Shown here: positions 1-9,213 of the stretch, piece after piece
Layout: every line of letters starts with the position of its first letter
Position numbering within the stretch: the first letter of the stretch is position 1
Translations under genes and position numbers: made by a program
Notes under the pieces: model-generated
What the model was told of the DNA's origin: nothing
The model's database searches: none
The model's input: the letters and a program-made list of their open reading frames with translations, nothing else
Source: Mucilaginibacter gossypii
Lineage (GTDB): Bacteria; Bacteroidota; Bacteroidia; Sphingobacteriales; Sphingobacteriaceae
Direction of reading: 5' to 3'
Assembly (NCBI RefSeq): GCF_900100945.1
Contig: NZ_FNCG01000004.1
Coordinates: forward strand, 62,001-126,000
Length of the DNA: 64,000 bases

Positions 1-448
1 TATATAAACCGGCAACACGCCCCTGTAAGGCCTGCATGGTATTTCCCGAACTATTGTTTTTTACCGGTGCCAAATCAACAACCGCAACTGCGCCTGTTAA
101 ATCCTTCTTTCTTTCAGAAGTGTAACCGGTAACAACTACTTCATTCAGCTTGTTTTCGGCATCTTTAAATATTACATCAAGCGTTTTGGTGTCGGCAGTA
201 ATAGTTATTACTATTGGTTTGGCGCCTACGTACGAAAACCGCACCGACTGGCCGTTTTTTACATTGATGCTAAACTTTCCGCTGGCATCTGATAGCGTTG
301 ATTTTTGGGTTTCAACAACCACAATGGTAACTCCGTCTATAGGTTTCGAGGAGTTATCTAACACAGTCCCGCTTATGGTCCGGGATTGTGCATATCCTTC
401 ACTTATGAGCAGTATAAGAAAGGAACAAATAAGTAATAATTTTCTCAT
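1..448 (-). CDS. SusC/RagA-type TonB-dependent receptor, N-terminal part (cut by window edge)
   Basis: Outer-membrane receptor expected to import an oligosaccharide together with a SusD partner, which would lie beyond the left edge. Only about 149 codons are visible. They show a signal peptide (MRKLLLICSFLILLISEGYA, then Q), a carboxypeptidase-regulatory-like beta domain (GTVLDNSS, SDASGKFSINV, VRFSYVGAKP), the linker LNEVVVTGYTSERKKDLTGA and the start of the plug (MQALQGRVAGLYI). This order is typical of the SusC family. The ATG is at 446-448, with 28 bases between it and the upstream sugar kinase stop, so it is probably the third gene of the transporter-kinase-receptor operon. The fructose/fructan substrate is inferred from these neighbours. 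Family call is firm; substrate is not. Confidence 0.9.
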   Translation of the reverse strand, partial: MRKLLLICSFLILLISEGYAQSRTISGTVLDNSSKPIDGVTIVVVETQKSTLSDASGKFSINVKNGQSVRFSYVGAKPIVITITADTKTLDVIFKDAENKLNEVVVTGYTSERKKDLTGAVAVVDLAPVKNNSSGNTMQALQGRVAGLY

Positions 449-476
449 TGATTTTTGTTTAAGTGTAATTGGTTGG

Positions 477-1388
477 TTAAAACATCTTGTTTATAAAGTC
501 TTGGTATTCTTTGATTTTATAATCCGGACAACCTCCTTTCTTCGTTGCAATGAAGCCGCCCATCGCTATTGCATTTTTTAATAAAATTTCTGGTGATTCG
601 CCACGGTAATGGTTGGCTATGAATGCCGCTAAAAAGGAATCGCCGCTGCCTATGGTATCGCTTACTTTTACCTCGCGCCCGGCAATGTGATAAGCTTTTT
701 CTTCTTTGTAATAGGAAGCGCCAAACTCGCCTTTGGTAACTATGATTTCGGGTATGTTAAAATGATCCTGGATAAATTTGATCTGTTCCGATTCTTTCCA
801 GAACGAACCTCTGAACAGGCCCTGCACCATCTCAAGCTCGGCCTGGTTAAATTTTACGATGTTGGCTTTGTGCAGCAGATCGGCCAGCAGGTCACGGCTT
901 ATAAAGGGCGGCCTCAAATTAATGTCGAATACTTTGATAGCATCGCTTTCCAGCAGCTCAAACAAGGTATTACGCGATACGTTGTTCCTTGACGCAAGGC
1001 TGCCGAAAACGAAATAGGTTGACGGCCTGATCTGTGTTTTAATATGCTCGCTGTCATTAATAAAGTCCCAGGCTACAGGAAAAATAATCTCGTAGGATAC
1101 CTCGTTGCCATTATTCATTTTGGCGATTACCTGGCTGGTTGGGTGTTCGGTGTCAGTTTGCAGCAGGTGCTTTTTTATGCCCCAGTTATCGAGCAGGTTT
1201 TCAAGCTTTTGGCCATCGGGATCATTACCAATTTTACTTACCAGGCTGGCGGGCATACCCAGTTTATTAAGGTGGTACGATACATTCAGCAATGCCCCGC
1301 CGGGCTGCGGGCCATCCGGCAAAACATCCCAAAGTATTTCGCCGTAGCAAATGGCCGGTGTTAAGGTATTTGTATGTAAGTTCATCAT
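477..1388 (-). CDS. PfkB/ribokinase-family sugar kinase, probable fructokinase
   Basis: A 303-aa cytoplasmic kinase, the usual length for the PfkB family. The N-terminal CYGEILWDVLPDGPQPGGALLN carries the substrate-binding GG-x-x-N type motif, and the C-terminal DTIGSGDSFLAAF is the PfkB signature with the GxGD anion hole and catalytic Asp near residue 250. The opening GEILWDVLP is what bacterial fructokinases show, so phosphorylation of fructose to fructose-6-phosphate is the best guess; another ketose or a nucleoside is possible. It lies 12 bases downstream of an MFS sugar porter and 28 upstream of a SusC gene on the same strand, and opposite a periplasmic-sensor hybrid kinase. That set resembles the fructose/levan locus of Bacteroides thetaiotaomicron, which supports the fructokinase reading. 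Confidence 0.85.
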   Translation of the reverse strand: MMNLHTNTLTPAICYGEILWDVLPDGPQPGGALLNVSYHLNKLGMPASLVSKIGNDPDGQKLENLLDNWGIKKHLLQTDTEHPTSQVIAKMNNGNEVSYEIIFPVAWDFINDSEHIKTQIRPSTYFVFGSLASRNNVSRNTLFELLESDAIKVFDINLRPPFISRDLLADLLHKANIVKFNQAELEMVQGLFRGSFWKESEQIKFIQDHFNIPEIIVTKGEFGASYYKEEKAYHIAGREVKVSDTIGSGDSFLAAFIANHYRGESPEILLKNAIAMGGFIATKKGGCPDYKIKEYQDFINKMF

Positions 1389-1400
1389 TGCAGATCCTGA

Positions 1401-2726
1401 TTAATGCATTACCATATTAGTTTCAATTTGCTCCAGCGATCTGCCTTTTGTTTCGGGCATCAACCTCCACACAAAAATTAGCTGGCATATCATCATGGTG
1501 CCGAAAAAGGAAAATGTTATTGTTCCGCCAAGCTTTTCGGCGAAATATGGAAAGGAGAAAGCGATCAATGCCGCCATGATCCAATGGGTTGAGCTGCCCA
1601 GTGTCTGGCCTTTTGCACGTACCTGGTTTGGGAATATCTCCGAGATAAATACCCAGATAACTGCCCCCTGCGAAAACGCAAAGAATGCAATGAACAGCAT
1701 CATATAAGCGGGAACGGCAAAGCCGCTCATGTTTCCTGAGTAAAAGGTATAGGCTACCAGGAACAGGGAAATGATTAAGCCAGCCGAGCCGATGAGCATC
1801 AGGATACGGCGCCCAACTTTATCTATCACATTAATAGCGATGAGCGTGAATACAAAGTTGATAGCCCCCAGGCCAACTGTTGACAGTAATGATGAATGAG
1901 CACCTAAACCTGCCATTTCAAATATGCGGGGTGCATAATAAATAATAGCATTGATACCCGAAACCTGGTTGAAAAAGGCGAACAGCACAGCTAATATTAT
2001 AGGCGTTTTATATTGACCCGAGAAGAGGTTGCCGCCGGAAGCAGTATCATTTAAAGTTGAGTGTTTGATAGATGCCAGCTCCTGTTCACAGTTAAGCGGA
2101 TTAATGATCCGTAAGATCCCGAGGGCCTTTTCCATTTCGCCCTTTTTAAGAATAAGCCAGCGCGGGCTTTCAGGTATAAAGTAGATCAGTATTAAAAACA
2201 GAGCCGAAGGGAAAGCCTGTACGCCAAGCATCCATCGCCATGAAGTTTCGCCAACCTGGCTGATAAGGTAGTTGGACAGATATGATATCAGAATGCCCAG
2301 CACCACATTAAACTGAAACAGGCCCACCAGCCTGCCCCGGCGGTCAGCAGGTGAAACTTCTGAAATATAGATAGGCGCGGTAACCGATGAGATACCAACA
2401 CCAAGACCGCCCAGCAGTCTGAAAACCAGAAATGCATACCAGCTATCGGCCAGTGCAGTGCCCAATGATGATAGTAAATATGCCGCAGCTACAAAATAAA
2501 GCGTGTTTTTACGGCCAAACAGATCTGAAGGCCGGGCTCCTAACAATGACCCGATGACTGTTCCTATTAGTGCGATAGAAATCGTGAACCCATGCTCCAC
2601 TACGGATAGGTGCCAGAATTGCTGGATAGATTTTTCAGCGCCCGATATTACAGCGGTATCAAACCCGAAAAGGAAGCCACCAAGGGCCACGACCATGGAC
2701 CAGGCCAGGACGGAGTGTTTTCTCAT
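1401..2726 (-). CDS. MFS sugar porter (sugar:H+ symporter family)
   Basis: A 441-aa inner-membrane transporter with twelve predicted helices. Sugar-porter signatures are clear: GFDTAVISGA in helix 1, RPSDLFGRKNTL in loop 2-3, PIYISEVSPADRRGRL after helix 4, PESPRWLILKKGE before the central loop, QVSGINAIIYYAPRIF in helix 7 and PETKGRSLEQIE at the C-terminus. It would carry a monosaccharide from periplasm to cytoplasm. As first gene of the leftward operon transporter-kinase-SusC, it would feed the kinase next to it. The ATG at 2724-2726 starts directly at MRKHSVLAWS. The 356-base gap upstream is shared with the divergent sensor-regulator, the probable controller of the operon. Confidence 0.92.
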   Translation of the reverse strand: MRKHSVLAWSMVVALGGFLFGFDTAVISGAEKSIQQFWHLSVVEHGFTISIALIGTVIGSLLGARPSDLFGRKNTLYFVAAAYLLSSLGTALADSWYAFLVFRLLGGLGVGISSVTAPIYISEVSPADRRGRLVGLFQFNVVLGILISYLSNYLISQVGETSWRWMLGVQAFPSALFLILIYFIPESPRWLILKKGEMEKALGILRIINPLNCEQELASIKHSTLNDTASGGNLFSGQYKTPIILAVLFAFFNQVSGINAIIYYAPRIFEMAGLGAHSSLLSTVGLGAINFVFTLIAINVIDKVGRRILMLIGSAGLIISLFLVAYTFYSGNMSGFAVPAYMMLFIAFFAFSQGAVIWVFISEIFPNQVRAKGQTLGSSTHWIMAALIAFSFPYFAEKLGGTITFSFFGTMMICQLIFVWRLMPETKGRSLEQIETNMVMH

Positions 2727-3082
2727 AATAATTATAAAAGGTGTTATATTGGATTTATTGAGGCCAAAGTAGGGTAATGGGCCATGTGAGGGTTATTGAT
2801 TTTGTATCAATAAAGTATAAAAATCAATCTTGTTTTATCTTATTGGTTTACAGTTAGATAAAATAAAAAATGCGAAATTTGAAATTGAAATATTCGTTTA
2901 TGTTACCTGTTACTTTCAATTTGGTTACATCACTCCGGTTGTGAGGTAGGTTGCCCGGCCCTATAAATTTGTTTTTCAGGAACGTTTATAGATATCTTTA
3001 CTTTGTTTAATCCTAAAAGGGAAAAAATAAACCAATAATTAACCCTGTTTTATTACCTTTTTCTTCCAAATAATCTGAGCTT
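2727..3082. promoter_or_regulatory. Divergent control region of the sugar operon, with a perfect palindrome at 2793-2813
   Basis: A gene-free, AT-rich gap between the leftward sugar operon and the rightward hybrid sensor. A palindrome with arms TTATTGAT (2793-2800) and ATCAATAA (2806-2813) and a 5-base spacer lies about 70 bases ahead of the porter ATG. A weak promoter-like CTACTTTGG is read on the minus strand near 2773-2781. The palindrome is a candidate binding site for the AraC-type output of the neighbouring sensor; that role is inferred. No ORF or RNA gene is apparent. Confidence 0.45.
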
Positions 3083-5869
3083 ATGACCTTGCTTAATAAG
3101 TGGCATGCAAAAAACATAAGGACCGGTATCCTACTGATCGGTTTTATGATGCTTATTGCTGCCGGTTGTAAGCGGGCTGATAAAACATCACAGTATACGA
3201 TAGGGTTTTCGCAATGTATTGGTTCTGATCTCTGGCGTCGCACGATGCTTGATGAAATGAGGATGGAACTTTCATTACACCCTGACGCCCGGTTTATTTA
3301 TGCCGATGCGGACGGTAACAGCAGCAAACAGGTTGAACAGGTGAAAAAAATGCTGGACGATGGCGTCGATCTGTTGATCATATCACCCAACGAAGCGCAG
3401 CCCCTCACCGGGATAGTGGAGCAAACGTACAATAAAGGTATCCCGGTAATTGTGATCGACCGTAAAACATCATCAGCTTTATATACAGCTTATGTTGGTG
3501 CGGATAATTACCAGATAGGTAAAATGGCGGGTGAATATGCAGGTGCCCTTTTAAAGGGAAGGGGGAACGTTGTAGAAGTTATGGGGCTGCCCGGCTCGTC
3601 TCCGGCTATTGAGAGGGACCGCGGCTTTTCCGACGGTTTAAGGAAATACACTGATATTAATATAACAGACAGGATATATGGTGATTGGTTAAAGGATAGC
3701 GCTAAAAAACAATTGACCAGGATAGCGCCTGTTATAAAAAATGCAGATGTAATATTTGCACATAACGACGTAATGGCCCTCGGGACCAGAGAGGTGCTTG
3801 ACAAATTTAAAATTCATGGCACCAAAGTATTGGGAGTTGATGCCTTGCCCGGACATGGAGGTGGCCTGCAAATGGTTGCTTCAAAAACTATCAATGCCAG
3901 TATGCTATATCCTGCAGGGGGTAAAGAAGCAATTATGACCGCTTTCAGGATCCTGAACAAAGAGTCGTTCGCAAGGGAAAACCTGCTACAGTCGGTTGTT
4001 ATTGACTCTGCCAATGTACAGTTAATGAAAATGCAATGGAGCAAGATCAGCAGTCAGCAGAAAGATATTGAACGGCAACGATCATTATTGACTGAGCAGC
4101 GTGAGGTGTACAACAGCCAGCAATTGGTTTTAAATGTAATTGTAATGTCGCTGGTGTTAGCTATTGTTTTTGGCGGTCTTGCATTTTACTGGCTCATGGA
4201 AAACCGGAAGATCAACAAAAGCCTGGAGGCAAAAAATAATGAAATTCTGCAACAGCGTAACCAGCTGATCGAGATGTCGGCAAAGGCTGAAGTAGCTACG
4301 GAGGCTAAATTGCAATTTTTCACTAATATTTCTCACGAATTCCGTACGCCGCTCACACTTATCCTCTCGCCGGTAGAAGATATGATGAGTAATGAAAAGC
4401 TAAACCTGGTTGCCGGGAAAAGCCTGAAACTGATCCATAAAAATGTATACCGTTTGCTGCGCCTGATTAACCAATTGATTGAGTACCGTAAAATAGAATA
4501 CGATAAACAACAGATCAATGTATCACCCAATAATATTGTTGAATTTGCCCGGGAGATCATCACCAGCTTTCAGGAAAATGCCCAGAAGCGTAATATCAGC
4601 CTGAGCCTGGTAAGCGATGAGCAACAGATAATTGTTTGGTATGATGTTAACCTGTTAGATAAGGTGTTTTTTAATATCATAGCTAATGCGCTGAAGTTTA
4701 CCAGCGACAATGGCCGTATCCAGGTGAGTTTCAAAAACAGAGATAATAACTCTGTTGATATCGCCATCCAGGATAACGGGATAGGTATGGAGCCGCAGGA
4801 CACCACCCATGTATTTGAGCAGTTCTACCAGGCCGAAAACAGCTCTTCGGGAGGATCCGGATTAGGGCTTGCACTGTCAAAAGAAATCGTATCCCTGCAT
4901 CATGGCAGTATCGAAGTTAAGAGTAAAAAATGGGAAGGAACTACTTTTACCATTAACCTGCTATTGGGAAATGGTCATTTTGACCAAACTGCCCAGGAGC
5001 ACGTTAATGCAAAACAAACAGATCTTGAAGAGCGGGCAAAAATTTATGTTACAGACCTGGCTACACCTGTGTCAGTGGCCGATGAAGGGCAAATATTCGG
5101 CACGCCCAGGGAGCAATCCATATTGATCATCGAAGACAATAAAGACCTGCTGAGCTACCTGAGTGAAAAACTGGGAGCTACTTATGAGATATTTACAGCG
5201 GATAATGGCACAAGCGGATTAAATGAAACCTTTGAGCGTGTTCCGGACCTGATCATATCTGATGTGGTGCTGCCGGGGATGTCTGGCAAAACGTTAACAG
5301 TAAAACTAAAAACTGATGTACGTACCTCGCACATCCCTATTATTCTTTTAACGGCACAAGGCAGTGTTGAACAACAGATAGATGGGATTACTTGCATGGC
5401 CGATGCCTACATTGTTAAGCCATTTAATTTTGATTATTTACTCGCGACCGTGAAGAATTTGATCAAAAGCCGGGCAACACTTAAAGAACATTTTACCAGC
5501 GATGTAAGTAAATCAACTGTACCTGTATCAAAAGCCCTTGACAAAAAATTCCTGAATGATTTTGCGGGTATTGTAGAACAGAATTTAGCGAATGAAAACT
5601 TTAGCGTTGATGAAATATGTAAACTGATAGGTGTTTCAAGAATCCAGCTTTACCGAAAGGTTAAAGCGTTGCTTGGCTGCAGCATCTCTGATTACATATT
5701 AAACCGCCGGCTAAAAAAAGCGAAATATTTGTTAATGAATGAAGGGTATCCGATATCCGAAATAACCTATATGGTGGGTTTCTCTACGCCAAACTATTTC
5801 TCCACGGTTTTTAAAGCAAAATATGGCTGTACGCCAAGTGAATATAAACGCAAGCAACAGCATTCATAG
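3083..5869 (+). CDS. Hybrid two-component system protein: periplasmic sugar-binding sensor, histidine kinase, receiver, AraC HTH
   Basis: A 928-aa one-protein signalling chain. Residues 1-29 form a signal with a lipobox-like end (MLIAAGC, Cys29). Residues ~36-300 are a Peripla_BP/LacI-type sugar-binding domain (YTIGFSQCIGSDLWRRTM, IISPNEAQPLTGIV, VIDRKTSS, DVIFAHNDVMALG). A membrane helix lies at ~350-373. The kinase has the phospho-accepting His418 in ISHEFRTPL, N-box NIIANALKF, DNGIGM and GSGLGLAL. The receiver has LIIEDNK and phospho-acceptor Asp727 in ISDVVLPGMSG. The C-terminus is an AraC HTH (VSRIQLYRKV, ISEITYMVGFSTPNYF). BT1754 of B. thetaiotaomicron, a known fructose sensor, has this layout. 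The gene is divergent from a sugar porter/kinase/SusC operon, so fructose or a related ketose is the inferred ligand and that operon the inferred target. Confidence 0.93.
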   Translation: MTLLNKWHAKNIRTGILLIGFMMLIAAGCKRADKTSQYTIGFSQCIGSDLWRRTMLDEMRMELSLHPDARFIYADADGNSSKQVEQVKKMLDDGVDLLIISPNEAQPLTGIVEQTYNKGIPVIVIDRKTSSALYTAYVGADNYQIGKMAGEYAGALLKGRGNVVEVMGLPGSSPAIERDRGFSDGLRKYTDINITDRIYGDWLKDSAKKQLTRIAPVIKNADVIFAHNDVMALGTREVLDKFKIHGTKVLGVDALPGHGGGLQMVASKTINASMLYPAGGKEAIMTAFRILNKESFARENLLQSVVIDSANVQLMKMQWSKISSQQKDIERQRSLLTEQREVYNSQQLVLNVIVMSLVLAIVFGGLAFYWLMENRKINKSLEAKNNEILQQRNQLIEMSAKAEVATEAKLQFFTNISHEFRTPLTLILSPVEDMMSNEKLNLVAGKSLKLIHKNVYRLLRLINQLIEYRKIEYDKQQINVSPNNIVEFAREIITSFQENAQKRNISLSLVSDEQQIIVWYDVNLLDKVFFNIIANALKFTSDNGRIQVSFKNRDNNSVDIAIQDNGIGMEPQDTTHVFEQFYQAENSSSGGSGLGLALSKEIVSLHHGSIEVKSKKWEGTTFTINLLLGNGHFDQTAQEHVNAKQTDLEERAKIYVTDLATPVSVADEGQIFGTPREQSILIIEDNKDLLSYLSEKLGATYEIFTADNGTSGLNETFERVPDLIISDVVLPGMSGKTLTVKLKTDVRTSHIPIILLTAQGSVEQQIDGITCMADAYIVKPFNFDYLLATVKNLIKSRATLKEHFTSDVSKSTVPVSKALDKKFLNDFAGIVEQNLANENFSVDEICKLIGVSRIQLYRKVKALLGCSISDYILNRRLKKAKYLLMNEGYPISEITYMVGFSTPNYFSTVFKAKYGCTPSEYKRKQQHS

Positions 5870-6082
5870 GTTTTATTTTCTGATCATTAACGAAGGAATA
5901 AACGTTAGCTATTGTATAACAAGATAACGCCGCATACACAGTTATTAAAACCTTTTTTGCCAATCCCTGTTACTCCTGCATCGAAACGGCCTGTTGAGTT
6001 TTCAATGATTAGATAAGATGGATAACCACACATCTACATAAGACGGATATTTACAGACAGCGCAAAAAGAAGATAGCTTTTC

Positions 6083-8092
6083 ATGAAGAATAACTTATTA
6101 CCTGACCTCTTCACACTAACCGCCATTTTTGAAGGAATGGAAGATGCGGTATTGAGCCATGATCTTGACTATATTATTTTAAATTGCAATACGGCTGCTG
6201 AAAAAATGTTTAGATGCCCGGCCCCGGTGTTGTTAGGGCAGAACATCCTTGGCCTGATCCCCGAAAGCGTCCGTCAGGAACAACTGGCTATTCTTGAACG
6301 TGTATGGTCAGGTGAAAGAGTAAACCACTTATATACTGTCCGCAACGACAAACTACATGTCGATTTTCCGGTATCACTTACCATTTCCCCAATAAAAAAT
6401 GAAGAGGGGGAGGTTATTGGAGCATCACACATTATGCGTGATGTGACTGACGAAAGAGAGACAGAAGAGAAACGGGGCATGCTGGCTGCAATTGTTGAAA
6501 ATTCTGATGATGCCATTATTAGCAAAACCCTTAACGGGATCATCACTACCTGGAACGGTGGTGCCGAAAAGATTTTTGGTTACCAGGAAAGAGAGACTAT
6601 CGGTAAACATATATCTATTCTCATTCCTCGTGACAGGCTGTCCGAAGAGGATATCATCATTAAAAACATCAGGAACGGTAATAAAGTTGATCATTTTCAA
6701 ACAGTTAGGCTGCACAAAAATGGAAGCGCCATTGATATATCTCTTACAGTTTCACCGGTAAAGGACCGGCATGGAACCATTATTGGTGCATCAAAGATCG
6801 CCAGGGATATTACAGCCGCAAAAAAAGCCGAAACGGCTATCCGACACCAGGCGGAAAAATTGAAGATCCTGAATACTATAGGGAAAGCCATTTCGGAGAA
6901 ACTTGATACCGAATCTATTCTGCAAAAAGTAACGGATGCCACTACACAAATTACCGGTGCCACTTTTGGCGTATTTTTTTATAATACCATCAATCAGGAC
7001 GGCGAAGCCTATATGTTGTACTCTTTGTCGGGCGCACCAAAAGAGGCATTTGAAAATTTCGGAATGCCCCGGAATACGGCAGTTTTCCATCACACATTTA
7101 GCGTTGAAGGCGTACTAAGGGTAGATGATATAACGAAAGACCCCAGGTATGGACAAAATGCGCCGTATTTTGGAATGCCCGAGGGGCATCTGCCGGTAGT
7201 AAGCTACCTGGCCGTGCCGGTTATAAGCAGTTCAGGCAATGTTGTTGGTGGCTTATTCTTTGGTCACCCGGAAGCTGGGGTTTTCCTGCAGGAGCATGAA
7301 GACATCGTGGTTAGCCTGGCTTCCCAGGCGGCAGTGGCACTCGATAATTCCAGGCTGTTTACAGAAGTAAAAGAGCTGAGTCAGAAAAAAGATGAGTTTA
7401 TCGCTTTGGCTTCCCATGAATTGCGAACCCCTCTCACTTCTATGAGCGGTTTTTTACAACTGCTGGAACGAAAGGTAATTGATGTACACCAGCCTTTTGT
7501 TGCAAAAGCAATAACCCAGTTAAAAAAGCTGAATGCCCTGATCAATGACTTGTTTGATATCTCAAAAATACAATCCGGAAAATTGCAGTTTTATTTTGAA
7601 GAATTTGATTTTGCGGAGCTTATCAAAGAAAACCTTGAAGCTATCCTGGAAGCATACACATCACATGAAATTTATTTCGAAGAAAGTGGAGAAATGATTT
7701 TAGAAGGGGATAAAATGAGGCTGGATCAGGTACTAACCAATTTGGTCACCAACGCGATCAAATATTCGCCGGAATCTGATAGAATTGAAGTATCAGCAAA
7801 AAGGTCAGAAACGGAAATTCAGGTATCTGTTAAAGATTACGGTATGGGCATCAATGAGGAAAATATCAGCCACATATTCAGCCAGTTTTATCGTGCAAAA
7901 GATGTAAACAGTAGCATTACTGGCCTGGGCTTGGGGTTATATATTACCAAAGAGATTATTGAACGGCATGGGGGCCGCATTTGGGTAGAAAGTGAGGCCC
8001 GGATGGGATCGACTTTTTTCTTCGTGTTACCGCTAAAAAAACGAAACAGCGTTAATAGCCACCTCCGAAAAAAAGAAGAAGAGAGGGTCTGA
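6083..8092 (+). CDS. PAS-PAS-GAF sensor histidine kinase
   Basis: A 669-aa soluble-looking kinase with no signal peptide or membrane helix. Two PAS/PAC units cover ~10-255 (the second opens IVENSDDAIISKTLNGIITT and has WNGGAEKIFGY). A GAF domain covers ~275-425 (LDTESILQKVTDATTQITGA, YLAVPVISSSGNVVGGLFFG). HisKA has the phospho-accepting His445 in LASHELRTPLTSM; the ATPase domain has N-box NLVTNAIKYS, DYGMGI and GLGLGLYI. There is no receiver or output domain, so a partner response regulator must be encoded elsewhere. Such kinases usually sense redox, light or small ligands through PAS/GAF; the signal here cannot be read from sequence. It stands alone, 213 bases after the sugar sensor and convergent with the CHAD gene. 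Confidence 0.92.
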   Translation: MKNNLLPDLFTLTAIFEGMEDAVLSHDLDYIILNCNTAAEKMFRCPAPVLLGQNILGLIPESVRQEQLAILERVWSGERVNHLYTVRNDKLHVDFPVSLTISPIKNEEGEVIGASHIMRDVTDERETEEKRGMLAAIVENSDDAIISKTLNGIITTWNGGAEKIFGYQERETIGKHISILIPRDRLSEEDIIIKNIRNGNKVDHFQTVRLHKNGSAIDISLTVSPVKDRHGTIIGASKIARDITAAKKAETAIRHQAEKLKILNTIGKAISEKLDTESILQKVTDATTQITGATFGVFFYNTINQDGEAYMLYSLSGAPKEAFENFGMPRNTAVFHHTFSVEGVLRVDDITKDPRYGQNAPYFGMPEGHLPVVSYLAVPVISSSGNVVGGLFFGHPEAGVFLQEHEDIVVSLASQAAVALDNSRLFTEVKELSQKKDEFIALASHELRTPLTSMSGFLQLLERKVIDVHQPFVAKAITQLKKLNALINDLFDISKIQSGKLQFYFEEFDFAELIKENLEAILEAYTSHEIYFEESGEMILEGDKMRLDQVLTNLVTNAIKYSPESDRIEVSAKRSETEIQVSVKDYGMGINEENISHIFSQFYRAKDVNSSITGLGLGLYITKEIIERHGGRIWVESEARMGSTFFFVLPLKKRNSVNSHLRKKEEERV

Positions 8093-8271
8093 AGTTGTGC
8101 TTTTCCATCAATTAAGGCATCAGGCTTTGCACTCAATATATGCCAGCAGGCAAATGTTAACATACAACACCGATTTCTTAAGCCATTTGTATATGTCAAC
8201 AGCCCGATTTTTATAGGTGTCCTATAATAGGGTAATTCGAATTTGTACTTTTTTACATCTTTACGCTATAG

Positions 8272-9060
8272 TTAAATTGCGGCCGGTGGACTTGCCTGTT
8301 CGCGGAAATTCCTGGTGAGTGTGGTGAGTTGTCTTTCAAGCACGGTGGCCTGCTTCTTTAGTCCTTTGAGTGTCTCTTTGCTGTTCCGGGTATCCGCCGT
8401 GGTTGAAAGAAGTGCGATGGCCAGTTCATTGTCATGCCAGTCGCCGATGGCTGCCTGCACCAGGTCAAGATAAGGTTCATTAAAAGTGAGGTCCAGTTCT
8501 GGGCCAGCGAGGGGGTAATTATAAAGAAGTACCTTCAGTTGTTTACGGCAGGTATGCAATTCCTCATTAAAACGGGGGCGGCTTAAGGCTGCAGCAATAA
8601 TTTCCAGTCGTTGCCTGTAATATAGGGAGAGGTGATGTTTACTGATCGGCCTGATCTGCTTCAGCAGTTTGCGGCGTGTTTTTCGGAGCCAAGCCCGGTG
8701 CTGATCCTTATCGGTGTTAAATGCCCGGGTGGTGATTTTCATGATTTGCTCTTGCTCCCGGATAAAATCGGTGTTTTCACCAACTGCTTTGCCCAATTCC
8801 TGGTTTATATAGGCATTCCTGATTTCGCCGGCCTGCTTAAATATCTTACGAACAGGTTTGAAGCGTTTCTCCAGCGCAACATCCTTTGCCGCGCTGTCTC
8901 CCAAGATCAAAAGCGCCCGTAGTTTTTTTACCCCGGTGCGAAAACGATGCAAATCTTCCTGTTCGCCGTTTTCGACAAAAGAGCGGAGATGGCGTTTCAT
9001 GGTTCGCCATGTCTTAATTATATACTTCTTTTCCGTCTTCTTTTTCATAGCCGGCGGCAT
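8272..9060 (-). CDS. CHAD-domain protein
   Basis: A 262-aa basic, helix-rich protein. The opening (KYIIKTWRTMKRHLRSF, then EDLHRFRTGVKKLRALL) is the first helix pair of a CHAD domain (conserved histidine alpha-helical domain): the conserved His and the basic HRFRTGVKKLR stretch are present, and a second half with LDLVQAAIGDWHDNE matches the later His-Asp rich helices. CHAD domains are known to bind polyphosphate through basic residues. No CYTH triphosphatase domain is fused and no polyphosphate kinase is adjacent, so this is a stand-alone CHAD protein. Start is the ATG of MPPAMKKK; the second Met, four codons in, is equally possible. Convergent with the kinase at 6083-8092. Confidence 0.8.
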   Translation of the reverse strand: MPPAMKKKTEKKYIIKTWRTMKRHLRSFVENGEQEDLHRFRTGVKKLRALLILGDSAAKDVALEKRFKPVRKIFKQAGEIRNAYINQELGKAVGENTDFIREQEQIMKITTRAFNTDKDQHRAWLRKTRRKLLKQIRPISKHHLSLYYRQRLEIIAAALSRPRFNEELHTCRKQLKVLLYNYPLAGPELDLTFNEPYLDLVQAAIGDWHDNELAIALLSTTADTRNSKETLKGLKKQATVLERQLTTLTRNFREQASPPAAI

Positions 9061-9213
9061 AAAAAGGATGCCACATATTCAAAAATACGGCTAAAACGAC
9101 AAATTTGGTGCTAAAAATCGATCTAATTAATCCAATATTATTACATACAAATCACCGGCCGTACAACAGCATGGGATGCTTGGTGAGGCAATGATAGAAA
9201 TAACAATCATTGC

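Noticed and set aside
150-581. Plus-strand ORF over the SusC start
   Set aside because: The opposite strand carries a clear signal peptide and SusC domain order.
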